NCBI RefSeq assembly: GCF_000189635.1
Contig: NW_002476192.1
Coordinates: 62,001 to 126,000 of the forward strand
Length of the DNA: 64,000 bases
From: Tetrahymena thermophila SB210
Taxonomy: Eukaryota > Ciliophora > Oligohymenophorea > Hymenostomatida > Tetrahymenidae
Direction of reading: 5' to 3'
In this document: piece after piece, positions 36,175 through 49,000 of the stretch
How positions within the stretch are numbered: position 1 is the first letter of the stretch
How the letters are laid out: each line of letters opens with the position of its first letter
Made by a program: the position numbers and the translations under genes
The notes under the pieces: generated by a model
What the model was told of the DNA's origin: nothing
Seen by the model: the letters and a program-made list of their open reading frames with translations, nothing else
Database searches by the model: none

Positions 36175-38349
36175 ATGAATTTTTTAAACAAAAAAAAGAA
36201 TTTTATCAAGGATTCTAAAAAAGCTTAAAAGAATCAATTCAAAGAAAGCTCAAAAAATAAAAAAGCTGAAAATGAGGCTGCTATTGATGACGTTTCAGAA
36301 GAGGAAGATGACATCTAATAAATTGAATAGGTATAAAAGAGAGATAAAAAAAATAAAAATGTTGAAAATTAAGATGATGAGAAAGAGATAAGCTAAAGTG
36401 AAAAGAAACTCTCTAGAAAAGAATTGAAAAAGTTGAAAAAAAGTTAAAATCAACAATAGGATTAGACTGATTTGAATAATTCTAATGAAGATATATAAGT
36501 AGAATCAGCTTCTGATAAATCTAAGCTTAAATTAAATTAAGTTTAGACTAATGGAAAGAAAGATTAGATATAGCAGCTATCCAATGAAGATGACAAAAAA
36601 TCTTCAAAAAAGAACCAGAACAATAAAGATTAGCAATAAGTTAAATAAGAAACTACTTAAAAAATAGAACCTAGAATTATAAAAAAGCCAAAAATTACAA
36701 TTATTGAAGAAAATGATGAATCTGAAAATGAGGTAGAAAAAAAAGACTCAGGTAGAAAAAACAAAAATAAAAAAGAAAGTGACAGTGAACAAGAATAATT
36801 TGATGATGAAGAAGAAGAAGATTCAGATTTAGAAGAAATTAAAAGAGTTAAAAAGCAAATGATGGGATCTGAAGAGGAAGAAGAGGATAGTGATGATGAT
36901 ATTAAATTAAAAAAAGCAAATAAATTTGATAGTGATTCAGAAGAAGAAAACTTCAAGGACATAGAAAGTAGTGATGATGAAGGTTTTAAAAGCAAAAAAT
37001 CAAAAGCACAAAAAGTTACCAAAAAGCAATAAGTAAAAGAGAAGCCATAGAAAGCATAGGAAAATAAACCTAAATTAAAATAATTAAATGAAAAAATAAA
37101 ATTAAAACATTTAGCTATTTGCATTCCTGACTCTATAATTTCAATACCTTAATCCTCTGAATTAAGAAGTTACTTCATCAGGTAAATTATTAGCATTTAA
37201 AATGTTTAAAGTATATTTATGTATAATTATATATAAAAGTGAGTTAGCCAGAACTGCAGCTATTTTCTGTGTAGATGAAATAATCATTTTGAAGGATAAT
37301 TCTTATATAGCCAAGTCTCAAAACTTTTAATAGGGACCTTACATAGTTAGAAATTTGTAATATTTAGAAACACCACAATACCTAAGAAAATAACTTTTCC
37401 CAATCCATCCTGATTTGAAAAATGCTGGCTTAATGAATCCAATAGAATGCCATCACCATTTAAAATCAGACTAATACTGTCCTTACAGAGAAGGTGTAGT
37501 GATGAACAGACCTACAAAAGAAAATGAGGGTTCATGGGTAGAAATTGGCCTTAAAAAGTAAGCAAAGATCCCTTATAAGTTAGTTACTAATACAAGAGTA
37601 ACTTTGAGAATAAATGAACCTACACTCGATATAGAGCAAAAATGTAATTTATTATTTTTAAAAATTTTTTAGTGAAGAATTTAATTATTAAAAGATTATT
37701 CTGCAGATGTTGTTTCATAGAAAGAACCTAAAGAAAAAATGGGTAAATTATATTATTTAATTAACTATTTAACTTAACTCTAAATAATAAAATAGGACTA
37801 TATTGGGGATATTAAGTTAGATTAGCAGATACTTTGAGTTAAGTTTTTAAGGGAGAAGATAATTTAAGTAATAAATTTATAAACAAAATATTTTAATAAT
37901 ATTTAAAATTATCAAATAAATTATAAATTAATTTTGAAAATAATTTAGAGTATGATGTGAAATTCTTGATTAATTAAGGAGATCATTAACAATTCAGCGA
38001 AGAATCTATTTCTGAAACAGAATTAGACCTTGAGGATAAAAAGTAAACAAATAAATAAATTTTTTATAATTAATAATTTTATTAAACTATTCTAGTGTTT
38101 TAATTGTGTTCAGTGGTTACAACAACTTAGAAAGTATCATTGACAGTGATGAATATACTAAACTCTCAGGAAAAGATGCTTTGAATAAATTTGATGCTAA
38201 TTTTACTATGCAAAAGGGTAAATTCGGAGTAAAGCAACTTAGATTAGAGGTAATTAAATTTGTTATTTAAATATGAATAAAATTTTCTATATAAATTGTA
38301 GGAAGAAATGTCTCATGCACTCTCAATTCTTAGAAAGTTATTTGATTGA
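36175..38349 (+). CDS. SPOUT1: SPOUT-fold RNA methyltransferase, SPOUT1/C9orf114/CENP-32 family
   Basis: SPOUT1 proteins are knotted SAM-dependent RNA methyltransferases, linked in animals to RNA 3'-end methylation and to spindle/kinetochore function. The first 308 residues are a highly charged, probably disordered extension: Lys/Gln-rich, then long Glu/Asp/Ser runs. The family domain follows: HLAICIPDSIISIPQSSELR, then SELARTAAIFCVDEIIIL (after an intron), YLETPQYLRKQLFPIHPDLK, AGLMNPIECHHHL, YREGVVMNRPTK with GSWVEIGLKKQAKI, and GLYWGYQVRLADTLSQVF. The C-terminal knot part (VFSGYNNLESIID, FGVKQLRLEEEMSHALSILR) reaches TGA 38347. About six introns interrupt the domain. Animal proteins are about 376 residues, and the excess here is the acidic N-terminus. 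A nucleolar/nuclear location is plausible given the Lys-rich leader. Confidence 0.93.
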
Positions 38350-38848
38350 AATAATGTATTTATTTATGTCTTATATTTAATAAATTATTAATCATTAGAA
38401 TTTATTTATTATTTTTATGTAAATTTTACAAATACATACTTGTTTTTGTATTTAATTTTTAATTAGTAAATAAAAAATACTCAAAATTCATTAGTCTGTC
38501 TTACAAAAAATTTAAATAAATATAATAAAGCATTTAATTATTTAAGTAATGAATAAAAAATATTTAATTTAGGATTTTTTATAACATGATTTAATGTTTT
38601 ATATTTAAATGAAATATTATTTAAAATAATTAGTTAATTAATTAAGTTTTTTGTGAAATCAAATTATTTATTTATTAATTAATTAATTATTTAAAAAATT
38701 TATCACATTTTCTTGAGTAAAATCTAAAATAACCAATCAATAGATAGATATTTATTTATATTTTAAATTAATTAAATTATCAAATTTTAAAATTTTACAT
38801 TTGCAAGTAATACATTAACGAACAAAAAGTAAATAAATAAATTAAGAC
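38350..38848. other. Intergenic, AT-rich
   Basis: Spacer with ATTA-type repeats. No coding signal. Confidence 0.6.
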
Positions 38849-41595
38849 ATGTATAATTTTATAGGAGGAAACGGTAAATCTAGTGCATAGAAATGGCTTC
38901 GCCCATCAAATTAAGAATAGTTTGATGACGATTATGATGAATATGATGATTATCGTTAATATAGAAATTATGCAAATAAAGCTGCTTCAGGTACTACATC
39001 TACAGGCCCTGTAAAAATTATTAATAATTAATAAACTTCAACTTAGGCAAGACCAAGCTCAGCGTCTTGGAATACATAAAAGTCATAAAACAATTCTAGC
39101 TAGAGTGGCAGTGGAGGCCACACTGGTGCTATTACTAGATCTAAAGTATTTGATATGGGTATATTTCCTAAAAGATTAGCTCTTAGTTATTAAGTACCTA
39201 CAATAAGTAACTTAATTTGTGAAAAGACAGCAATTAATATTAAAATAATTTCATAAAAATATAGTTATTGAATATTTAGTTCCGAAAACAGGAAAGTTAT
39301 ATCATCATAAAATAAAAATAAGAGAATTAAAAGCAGATAGCAACAAAGAAAAGGTACTTAAGTAAATAAAAAGAAGACATGAAATATATTTAATAAAAAT
39401 TCCAGATAGATAGCTCTTAGGTAAGTAATAAAATTTTGATTGCAACTAAAATTTAAAGCATTCATATTTAATCAAATATAGGATTGATAGAAATACTCTA
39501 AGAAAATATCTTGGTTTAGTAATAAGATCAAGAAAGAGAGCCTGAAAAACCTGTTGAAAAAAGCTCAAATAAAGAATAAAAAAGTGATAAAAAAGCAAAT
39601 GAAAGTATAATTAATCCTTTTAGCAAGAAATAAAATATTACAGATAGTTAAATTTCAGTGGAAGAAAAGGAATTATTTGGTAAATTAAAGAATCAATTTG
39701 AAGGCGAAGAGGATTCCTAAGATGAATAGTATAGTAGTTAAGATTAGGTACAAAATTAAAAGAAAAAAGAAGGCAATTCAGGATAGAAATAAACCAAAAA
39801 TCACTGCGAAGAAGAGGATGAAGAAGAAGGAGAAGAAAATGAAAATAATGATTAAAAGAAAAAAAATTCTGACGATATAGATGATTATGATTATGATTTT
39901 GATGAATATACTGAAAACGATAATTCAAATAATATATCAAAACCCTTCTCTTAAGATACTTCTTAAATTTCTAACGGTGTATATGATATTAAAGTAGCAC
40001 AGAAACAATTGCAAATTGATGCTTAAAAGGAAATCTTAGATTCAAAGCTAAATAAAGAGCACATTCATTCAAAAGTTGTTAAAAAATAAGCTAAAGTTGA
40101 TTATGATGATGAAATTGATTTTTCTGATTAAGAAAATGAAGTATAATCAGACAACTAAATAAAAGCAAATAAAAATGAATTGGAAGAAAGTGATGGATAA
40201 AGAGATTTCGATGTTGATTCTAATGCAATTTATTAGCATTAGTTCGCTAAAAATAACTATTCTCATAAAGTTCATACTTAAGAAGAGTCTTAGTATACAG
40301 ATGAATAAGAAGAAGAAAATTTTGAAGAAGAAGAAGAATAAGAAAACTTTGGTGATGAAGAAGATGAAGAAGAATAAGGATAATATGAGGATAAAAACAA
40401 CTAAAACGAGTCAGATTAAGAATAGGAAAATTAAAATGACGATTAAGATGATGAATTTGAGCTTGATGATATTGAAAAACTACACATAGATGAAAAAAAA
40501 TCAGATAAAAAGGAATTAATGAATAACACACAAAAGAATAACTTTTTGTAAAGTGAAGATAAAACTACAAAGTAATTATAAAGTGATAAATCTGATGAGA
40601 AAGAAAAGAAAAAGTTAATTGACGAATCAAACAATAAGGAATAAGTTAAATTCGAATAAACACTTTCCTCTAAAAAGCCAGAAATGTAAATGAAATAAAA
40701 TTAGCCTAATTTAATTTATGGAAAATTTGTACCAAAAACTAATAATTATGTTGATGCAGATGAAGGAATAGACTTAGACGATGAAGATGATGATTTTTAG
40801 ATGGATTTTGTAAATTAAAAGAATAAAGATGAAGAATAAGAAGAAGAAGATTATGAAGATGATGAAGAGGATTTATATTAATAAGTAAAAAAGAAATTAG
40901 GTAACTTGTAACAAAAAGAAACTACTAATTAAGGATCTGATTACAAGAATAATTTATAATAAAAAAAATATGAAATTGCTTACTATTAACAGAAGTAACA
41001 ATAATAATAGTAACAGCAAAATAAATAGTAATCAAAACCTGAACAAGATGAAGATGAAGAAGATTATAACAGCAATGACAATCATGATAATTTTGGGGAT
41101 GAAAATGGCGAGGATGGAGAAGAAGAAGATGATTATGGTATTGATGGAGAGGAAGATTATGGTGATGAAGGAGAGTACGATGAAAATGATTATGAAATTG
41201 ATGATATAGACATTGAAGATTAATACTAAGTTTAATAAGCAAATTAAAAGTATAGTATTTCTGGATAAACATATTAAAAGAATAATAATCAAAAATCTAA
41301 TATGTAGGATTAAAAAAATCTTTTTGATTAATTAGAAAATGAATTGGAGGAAAATTTAGATAATTTGATTGATTATGATGAATATGACCTAAATAAGCTT
41401 AGCAAATCTGAGTTAGATAAAGTTAAATAAAAAATGGATTAAAAGTTTGAATAAAATAGAAAAAAACCAGGTGATAAAGATTTTGTTTATGATGTTAGAG
41501 AAAGTTTTGATGCAAATGAAAGTAATTAATGGGACGTAAGCTAAAGCCAAGATAAGCATTAAATGGAGTAAGTTGTAGATTATGATATTGTATGA
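38849..41595 (+). CDS. CEP19: CEP19-like basal-body protein with a giant acidic insertion
   Basis: CEP19 sits at the distal end of the mother centriole/basal body, where it recruits RABL2 for intraflagellar-transport entry. Three exons (38849-39185, 39265-39420, 39482-41595) sum to 869 codons; animal CEP19 has about 165. After a polar leader of 95 residues come MGIFPKRLAL and IIEYLVPKTGKLYHHKIKI, matching the N-terminal CEP19 strand pair (ALVLIYED..GK..), then PDRQLLGLIEILQENI, equivalent to LRQLEKLFSFLR. The C-terminal half follows only about 600 residues later: ENLDNLIDYDEYDLNKLSKS, then KQKMDQKFEQNRKKPGDKDF and VYDVRESF...QWDV, equivalent to EEDLNKLDDKEL..PNFVYDIEVEF..GWD. The intervening segment is Glu/Asp/Asn/Gln-rich with poly-Glu and poly-Gln. 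Identification rests on both halves matching in order. Confidence 0.85.
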
Positions 41596-42503
41596 ATTAC
41601 TCTAGAAATAAATAATTAATTTTATTTAATTTTACAATTATACAAATATTTTGTATTTAATTTATTTATAAGTTCAAAAAAAATCAACTAGAAATACATA
41701 GCAAAATCATATAACCATTTTAGCTCTAGTTTATACATTAATAAGTAGTATTTACTACATATCTAGAAATATCTTAGATATTAAATATAAATATATTTTA
41801 ATTTAATTTAATTTACCACTTCGATCAGATATTTTTTTTAAATCTTATTAAATCTGAAATAACCTAAATAATTTTTAATCAATACTTCATAAAGTAATTA
41901 ATTATCTTTAATCAAAATTTTAAAGGCACTAAAATAAAGATAATAAGCAAAAAGAACAAAAAATAGATTTATCGATAAAAATATTCTTAGTAGTCACAAA
42001 TTTTAAACAATTAATTAAATGTATTTTTTCAAGATTAAGAAAAAAATTCGAAATATTTATTTACTTATTAATAGAAGATTAAAAAATACAATATTATTTT
42101 GGTGAAAAATTTTGCAAATCTTTGTATAATATATATAAATTACTTAATTTTATTGATTTTTATTATTTAAAAATTTTTCGAAAATATTTACAAAACTGGT
42201 CTAATCTAATTTTTTAGTTAAATATTTTATTTGAGGTAAGAAAAATTAATTATGCATAAATAATACTTTATTTAGCACATAATATTTTAGAGCAAATAAA
42301 AAACAAGAAATTTGAAACAGAAATAAAGAATTGAAAAAATATAAAATAGTTTGAAGAATTGATATTTAATCTATTATGTGAATAGCTAATTTCTATTTAG
42401 TTAATTATTTAGTTATTAAATTAATTAATTAATTAAAATATTTTCTAAAATATTCTAAAATTATTGGATAATTATTTACTTTTTTAATAAAATAATTTAT
42501 AAA
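41596..42503. other. Convergent 3' flanks
   Basis: A+T-rich spacer with AATT-type runs and no recognisable gene. Confidence 0.6.
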
Positions 42504-45101
42504 TCAATATATTTTTGAATGAGATAGATTTGTTATGTTTATTTATTGAGTCTAGTAATTTGAAATTGATGATAGCAGCTATGATGGTTTATATTAAGAA
42601 ATCAACTCTTTTTGCTTTTTAGTTGATATTTCAGTTTGCTTTTAAAACTATACATTCTATTGTTTATTCTAATTTTAATTTATTTATTATGGTAGAGGTT
42701 TTAAATTTTCTGAGACTTTTCTTTTTGGTGTTATTGAAGAATCATGTATGCTTTTATCTTACATTTTTTATATATTGCTTCTTGAGTGATCCTCAATAAA
42801 GTCAATCTTTTACTTATCTTCTAGCATAAAAGATTCTCGATCATTTATCAATTTTTCTTAATTAGTTTTAATCATGTTTACTAGATTTTCATCTAGTATT
42901 GAATAAGAAGACATCATTTTATATGGTATAATGCTATTTTTTTTGTTTTATCTATTATATTGAATCATACGAGGTTGAGCAAATGAGTTATAACAATCAG
43001 GCAAAAGGGAATTACTTTTTCTATCTTTTGGGATTATTTCTTTTTGGATTGGAGGAAATAGGCTTTGCTTAGGGGAAAACTATTCTGTATATGTTTAACC
43101 ATAGTTTTCATACTATTAAGTGACATTGTTATCAATATTCTAAAAATGACTGTTGAAAGAATAGTCTTCTGTAACATTGTTAAATTCAGTATTTCTTCGT
43201 GTTTATGATGGGGAAACATTCTTAACCTTATATAATTTCTTTATTATTCTTTTATACTCTTTATTCTTTGTTCCTTTAAAAAGTGGAAGAAGAAGAGACA
43301 TATTTTTTTTATTTTAGAGTTAATTATTATCTGACTAAACTTATTATTCTTGGCTTTGTTATTCTGGCGTTTGCTATTTATCTTCATAAGTTGACATTCT
43401 TTTTGAATTATCATTATAGATAAAACTTAATGATTTCTTATCCTACTTTTTTGCAGAGTATTTAAGATTTTCTATTTATTGTATAACGTTTTCATAAATA
43501 CTTTTTTATGGGTTTACTGTTGACCTGCTATAAATTTCGCTATTATTTAGGTTACTAGATTCTTGCTAAAATTAAATCAAATTAGAAATTTATCCTGTTT
43601 TTTGCTGGTTTAGTAAGTAGCTTTGTAAATTATCTCTTTTATTCATTTTTAGAATATTGCTTTACATCTATGGACTTACATCAAAAACATAGTTTCTTTG
43701 TCCCAATTAATTAGCATCTGTAGTAATATTTTAACATTCATTATTATCAAGCTTATTATAACTAGTTTCTTCAATTTCTTTAGATAATTTTTAATTTTGC
43801 TAATGTAAACATTAACTTGGATCTTGAGTGTACGATTGTCTTCTTATTTAGAGAAGACTTTAATCTTGTTGAGGTATTTAAAGGTTATATATTTAATGAG
43901 TATTCTATATATTTTTGGCATTATGAGATTCTTATTGCTGTTATTAATTTGGTTTTAATTTATTATTGCCATGCTATTCTAAATTTTTTTATATTTATGA
44001 GGCTTTTTAAGATAAGTTAAATATATTTTTTTAAGTACAATCTTACTATTGTTTATTTTAATGAGCCATTTTTTGGTTATTTAGAGCATTATCGAGGATG
44101 CTAAGAATTTTATTTTTATTTTTAGATGTAATGCTTTCATCTTTAAAAATTTATTTTTGCTCATTTAAATTGTTATCTTGTTCACAATCTTATTTATTTT
44201 CTCCAGTGCAAATATGTTCGTGGTTATAGAGAGACTATTACTATTATATTTCGTTATTAGTAGATAGAGTAATTTAAATATTATTGCTTTTATTTTAGCT
44301 GCTTAATGAATTTTTCTTTCTATGACCAAAACTAAGATTTTCACTTTATAGAAACTCTCTTTTTGGTGTAGTGGTTACATCTGTTTTTGATATTTCCAAA
44401 GGTAATTGTTTAGTTTTTTACATTTATTAAATATATAGTTCTCTTTATCTTCTGATCTATTACAAAAGCTTATTTTACTATTCTATTTCTAATTAGCTAA
44501 GTGATAGCTGACTGTTAAAATCTTCTTTTATTTTATTTACAGGTTTAGATATCGATTTAGTAAAACTTTTATTATCATTCTAGAGCTGAATATTCTCATC
44601 ATTTACTTTAACATCTTGTTTCTTTTTTTATTGGGATTAAAGTTTAGGTTGTTTGCTTTATTTTAAATCTTATAAATAAAATGTCTTAGAAATATAAGAT
44701 GTGCTATTTTCTACATTATTATTTGTTATAAGATTATCTTAAGAAGGAAACGGTTTATTATTGCTTGAGTTGCAACAATCCTAATTTTAATTTTACAGGT
44801 TAGATTTTTTATCTCTATTCTTCATTTATTTATTTTTGCGAAAGTCTAAATCTGTACTGTTTAAAACATCCTCACAATTAGTTTGCCAAGGCGAAATGTC
44901 TTCGAATTCAATCTTTGAATTATTAGTTTTTAAATTGTTAGAAAAATATTTCACAGGAGAGTAAAAAGTGCTGTCACTTTAAACTTTTTAAGAAAGATCT
45001 TCCTTAGCTCCATCTATATTGTTGCTCTAGTTATTCTTCTTTGATAAAATTTTGTTTAAATTACTATTTTAATAAGATCTGTTTTGCAAATAATTTTGCA
45101 T
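42504..45101 (-). CDS. Large unrecognised Gln/Asn/Ser/Lys-rich protein
   Basis: Continuous frame of 866 codons, from ATG 45101 to TGA 42506-42504, with no intron needed. It is polar and low-complexity throughout, typical of disordered ciliate proteins. Segments with more sequence character are FEDISPWQTNCEDVLNSTDL, ELEIEQQNKLLQQIRRQR, SYLLNQQKTGQISNLIQFQQ, KGTKNKEYKRIIKKLYKVKN and SYSILDENLVNMIKTNQEKL. The last two of these are basic or helical. No signal peptide, membrane segment or recognised domain. A function cannot be proposed. Confidence 0.75.
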
Positions 45102-46052
45102 TTGTTATCATACAACTTTAGAAAAAAAATAATGATTATATTAAATTGTTAAGTAAATATTATTATATATAATGGATGATTAATATTCTATTAAAAAGCA
45201 AAAAATATAATTCAATAAATAATATAGATACATTTTTATTACTGTAAGTTCAGATTACTTTTAATTTGTTATCCTGAAAATTTACAATTAAAAATATTTA
45301 ATTTTATACAGTTATTAAAATTATATTATAGAAGAAAGAAAGATAAAATATATTCTATTAAAATATTTGCAATTATTATATTTGATTAATTTTAAATTCA
45401 AAAAACTATACATAGATTTCTAAGAAATATTTTAACAAAGTTAGATCTAATAAACATATATAATTAGTTTTTGCTTAGTTGTTTATCATTATTTTGTACA
45501 ACTAAAAACTAAAAACAAATTAAATTAACATTTTTTATATTTTCATACAATTAAAAGAAATTTTTATCTTATATAATATTCTTCCTTTTAACTAATTTAA
45601 ATAAGTGAGCAAGAATTTTAAGGAAAAATATTTAAAATTCTTTGGAATTAACAATTTGTTATTATAAAATTAATAATTTTAAATAAAAAATAAATTTGTA
45701 AATTTATTAAAATTTTTTAATATCTTAATTTTAATTAAGAAATTTAACAAAAAAAATATTTCTCAAACAAATTTTTTAATTTTAGGAAAATGATAAATAA
45801 AAACTAATTTCAAATTAAATTTTATAATGTTTTAAATAAATAATTTAATACCATCTAATCTCGTAACTTGCAATTTGCAAATGCTAGAGAGTTTCAAAAC
45901 AAATATGTTTGCCTTTACAAGAGTAAAAAGCAAAATAAAACAAAACAATGTTTTTCTAATAATTTTTTAATAATTATTGGATAAAAATAGGCAATAAAGT
46001 AAATTAATTTTCAATATATTGAAAAGTAGTAGATAATTGGTGCTAAGAATAT
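45102..46052. other. Intergenic, AT-rich
   Basis: About 950 bp between two same-strand genes. No coding or RNA signal recognised. Confidence 0.6.
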
Positions 46053-49000
46053 TCATAATTTATTTTTACATAGAATAAAGCTATTGTTGTTTATTAAGTT
46101 TTTTAAATTATAAATAACATTTTTCTTTTTAACTAGCTTGACTATCCTAGTGTAATTATAATGAGGGAAGAATATCTAATATTCTTTCAACTTATCGAAA
46201 TTAAATTTCATTTTACCAAATATGTGTTAATCTTTGAGATGCCCAAAATCAGACTAATTGTTTTCTTTATCACTTTTACTAAACATAGTTTTTTAGTCGT
46301 TGCTTGATTGAAAACGCTATAAATGGGTGGGTTCATTAAATTTTATACTTTGGTTACTAATTTTAAAATTGTTTTACATAAAGGATAATCTTGGACCCTC
46401 TATATTTTAGAGGCTACTAACTCTGTTACCTGATGTATTTCTTTGCCTTGATACTTCTTATTGTATTTTAACATTTTTAGAAAAACTCTAGCTTTAAATT
46501 CTGGTACTTTCTTACATTTAAGGTTACTATTAAATTTCATTATCTTTACTTTTTCCATCATTAATTTACGACTAAGACTTGACTTTTAAATCACTTACTA
46601 CCTAAAATTATGCTAATTATTTATAAATATTATTTATTGCTTTTTATTTCCTTGTACTTTTTTAAAAATAAAAATCTTACTCTTCAATCTTTTTCTTATT
46701 GAATTATTAGCTTATTTTTTTTCCAGGTTTTGAAAGCTTGTTGATTAATTATTCCATGGAGATTAGTCATAAAAAAGATGAGAGAGTCTTTTTTCTCTTA
46801 TTAATTCATTATTTGGCTAGTTCTCTGAAAAGTCAATATCACAACTTTTGTGATTTGCATGAAGAATATATGAGCTTTTATTGAAATTGTTAATTTTTGA
46901 AGGACTATCATCAAATTAATTTTAATTAATATTCTCAATAACACCATTTTTAGTAAAAGGCATTAATAAATTTAAATTTGGGGTATTTAAGATTTTTTAT
47001 TGGACATATACTTTATCTATTGGTTTCATATTAGACTCTTCATCGCTAATGTCTTAGATATCTTCTTCTTTGTATAAATTACTTTTCTAATTTTCAAAAC
47101 TTTAAACTTTTTTAATTTAAAAATTTTTTATTATTGAACAAATTACTGAATTAAATTTTTACATTTTAATTCTTCCTCAATCGATACTTCTTTATTTATA
47201 AAACGAAAATTTTTATTTTTTTAATCATTTTCTTCTTACTATTCATCAACACTAACATTACTGCTATGGTTAGAGGAGGTACTTTATGTTAAGAACTAAT
47301 ATTCTGAAGGTTGATTATATTTGAATATATTTAGGCATTTATTCATTTCTTTTATCGAAGATTCATCATCATTTAAATTATTTTATTATAAAACTATTTG
47401 TGGAACATTCATAAAAAAAAACTTATCATTTGAACTATACTGTAACTCTTAGAGAATTTCTATATCATTTATAAAATCTGACATTTAATTAGCGTAGTGT
47501 AGTCTTATTCTTTTTAACTCGTATCTTACAGTTTAATTAAGACTTAAACTGTGAAACTTCTCGTCTCTTTTAAAAAATTTTCTTTTATAGTTATAATCTC
47601 TTACTTAGCTTTGATTTTTACTTAACTTCAGAGCAAAAGGTTATTTTTGAACTACATAATGGATTTGTGGGCATTTAGATATATTATGAGAAAATGCTCC
47701 ACAGGAAGTGCAGCTAGTTATTTATTTGCTTTAAAATAAAAATTAATGCTTCATCATTTAATATTTTTCCTTTTATTTAATAAAAATTAAACAATTTTTT
47801 TATTTAAAAAATAAATACATAATCATTTTAGAAGTGCTAAATAGTTTCTATAAAATCCTATATTAAAATAAAGGAAGCATAAATCGGTGTTTTAGTTCTA
47901 ACAGATATATCAGCTGGTTATTCAGTGAAGAATAATCCCAAATCCAATAGCTAATATGGTTCCTTTAGAAATAAAATTGTATTTACTTATTTGTTTGTTT
48001 TTTTACTTATTTGAATTTGTTTTACATTTAAAGAAATATTTGATAAAGATCTGTAAAGTTGTTAATTGCTGTAATAATATTCTAAGTCGTTTCCTTTATC
48101 GATAAAATAGAGTCTTTATAGTTTTTATCCACTAACAACTAAACTTTCTCCTGGACCGAAGCTCTAGTCTTTCATTTTCAAAGATAATTCAGATAAAAAC
48201 TATTTACTAAATTAAAGCCTTAAGTACTTATAATTTAATATTTTTTTTCCATAGTAATCTCTCAAAACTTCTTCTTTCATTTCTTGTGGGCAACCATCAA
48301 ATATACATTAACCTATTTTAATTAATTAATGTGTTAGCTAATTAATAAATACTGATAATTAAAAAATTACCTTTAGTTTGAAGTTAATCTGTAGCATGAT
48401 AAATATACTCAGTATATTTTAAAAACTTAACTTTTAAATTATTTTAGATATTCATACGATTTAAATAGTTGCTGAGTATATACTGATTTTGTTTAAATTC
48501 TTAAGATTTTTATTTTAAATCTCTAAAAATTTCACCTATACAATTTAGACAATAAGCAAATAGCCCACAAGTAATAAATGTCATAAAAATTACATATATT
48601 TTTTCAAAAATATTTACTGGAAATATATCGCCATAACCAATTGTTATCATTGTAATAATAGTGAAATAAACAGCATAAATATATTGATATTACCAATCCT
48701 TATCAATTATATTAAATTATTAAAGCCAGCAACCTTAAGGATTATTTTGTGTGTTTATAGAAATAAGCACAAAACCACTACCAAACAAATGCGATACGTA
48801 AAGAATGCTTAATATTAATATAACTAGATCATACACTGCAGAATATTTTTGTTATATTTAAAAGTGTTCATTCAGCTTTTAAACGTTCCTTTTAAACTTT
48901 TAATAAACAATTTTTAAAATATGCAATATTATATAGAAGTATCAATAAAATTATAATTCTTTTTTTTAATATTTATGAATGATTATAAATTTCATAAAAG

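Noticed and set aside
39638-41292. His/Leu/Ile-rich minus-strand ORFs
   Set aside because: They are shadows of the Glu/Asp/Gln-rich CEP19 insertion on the plus strand.
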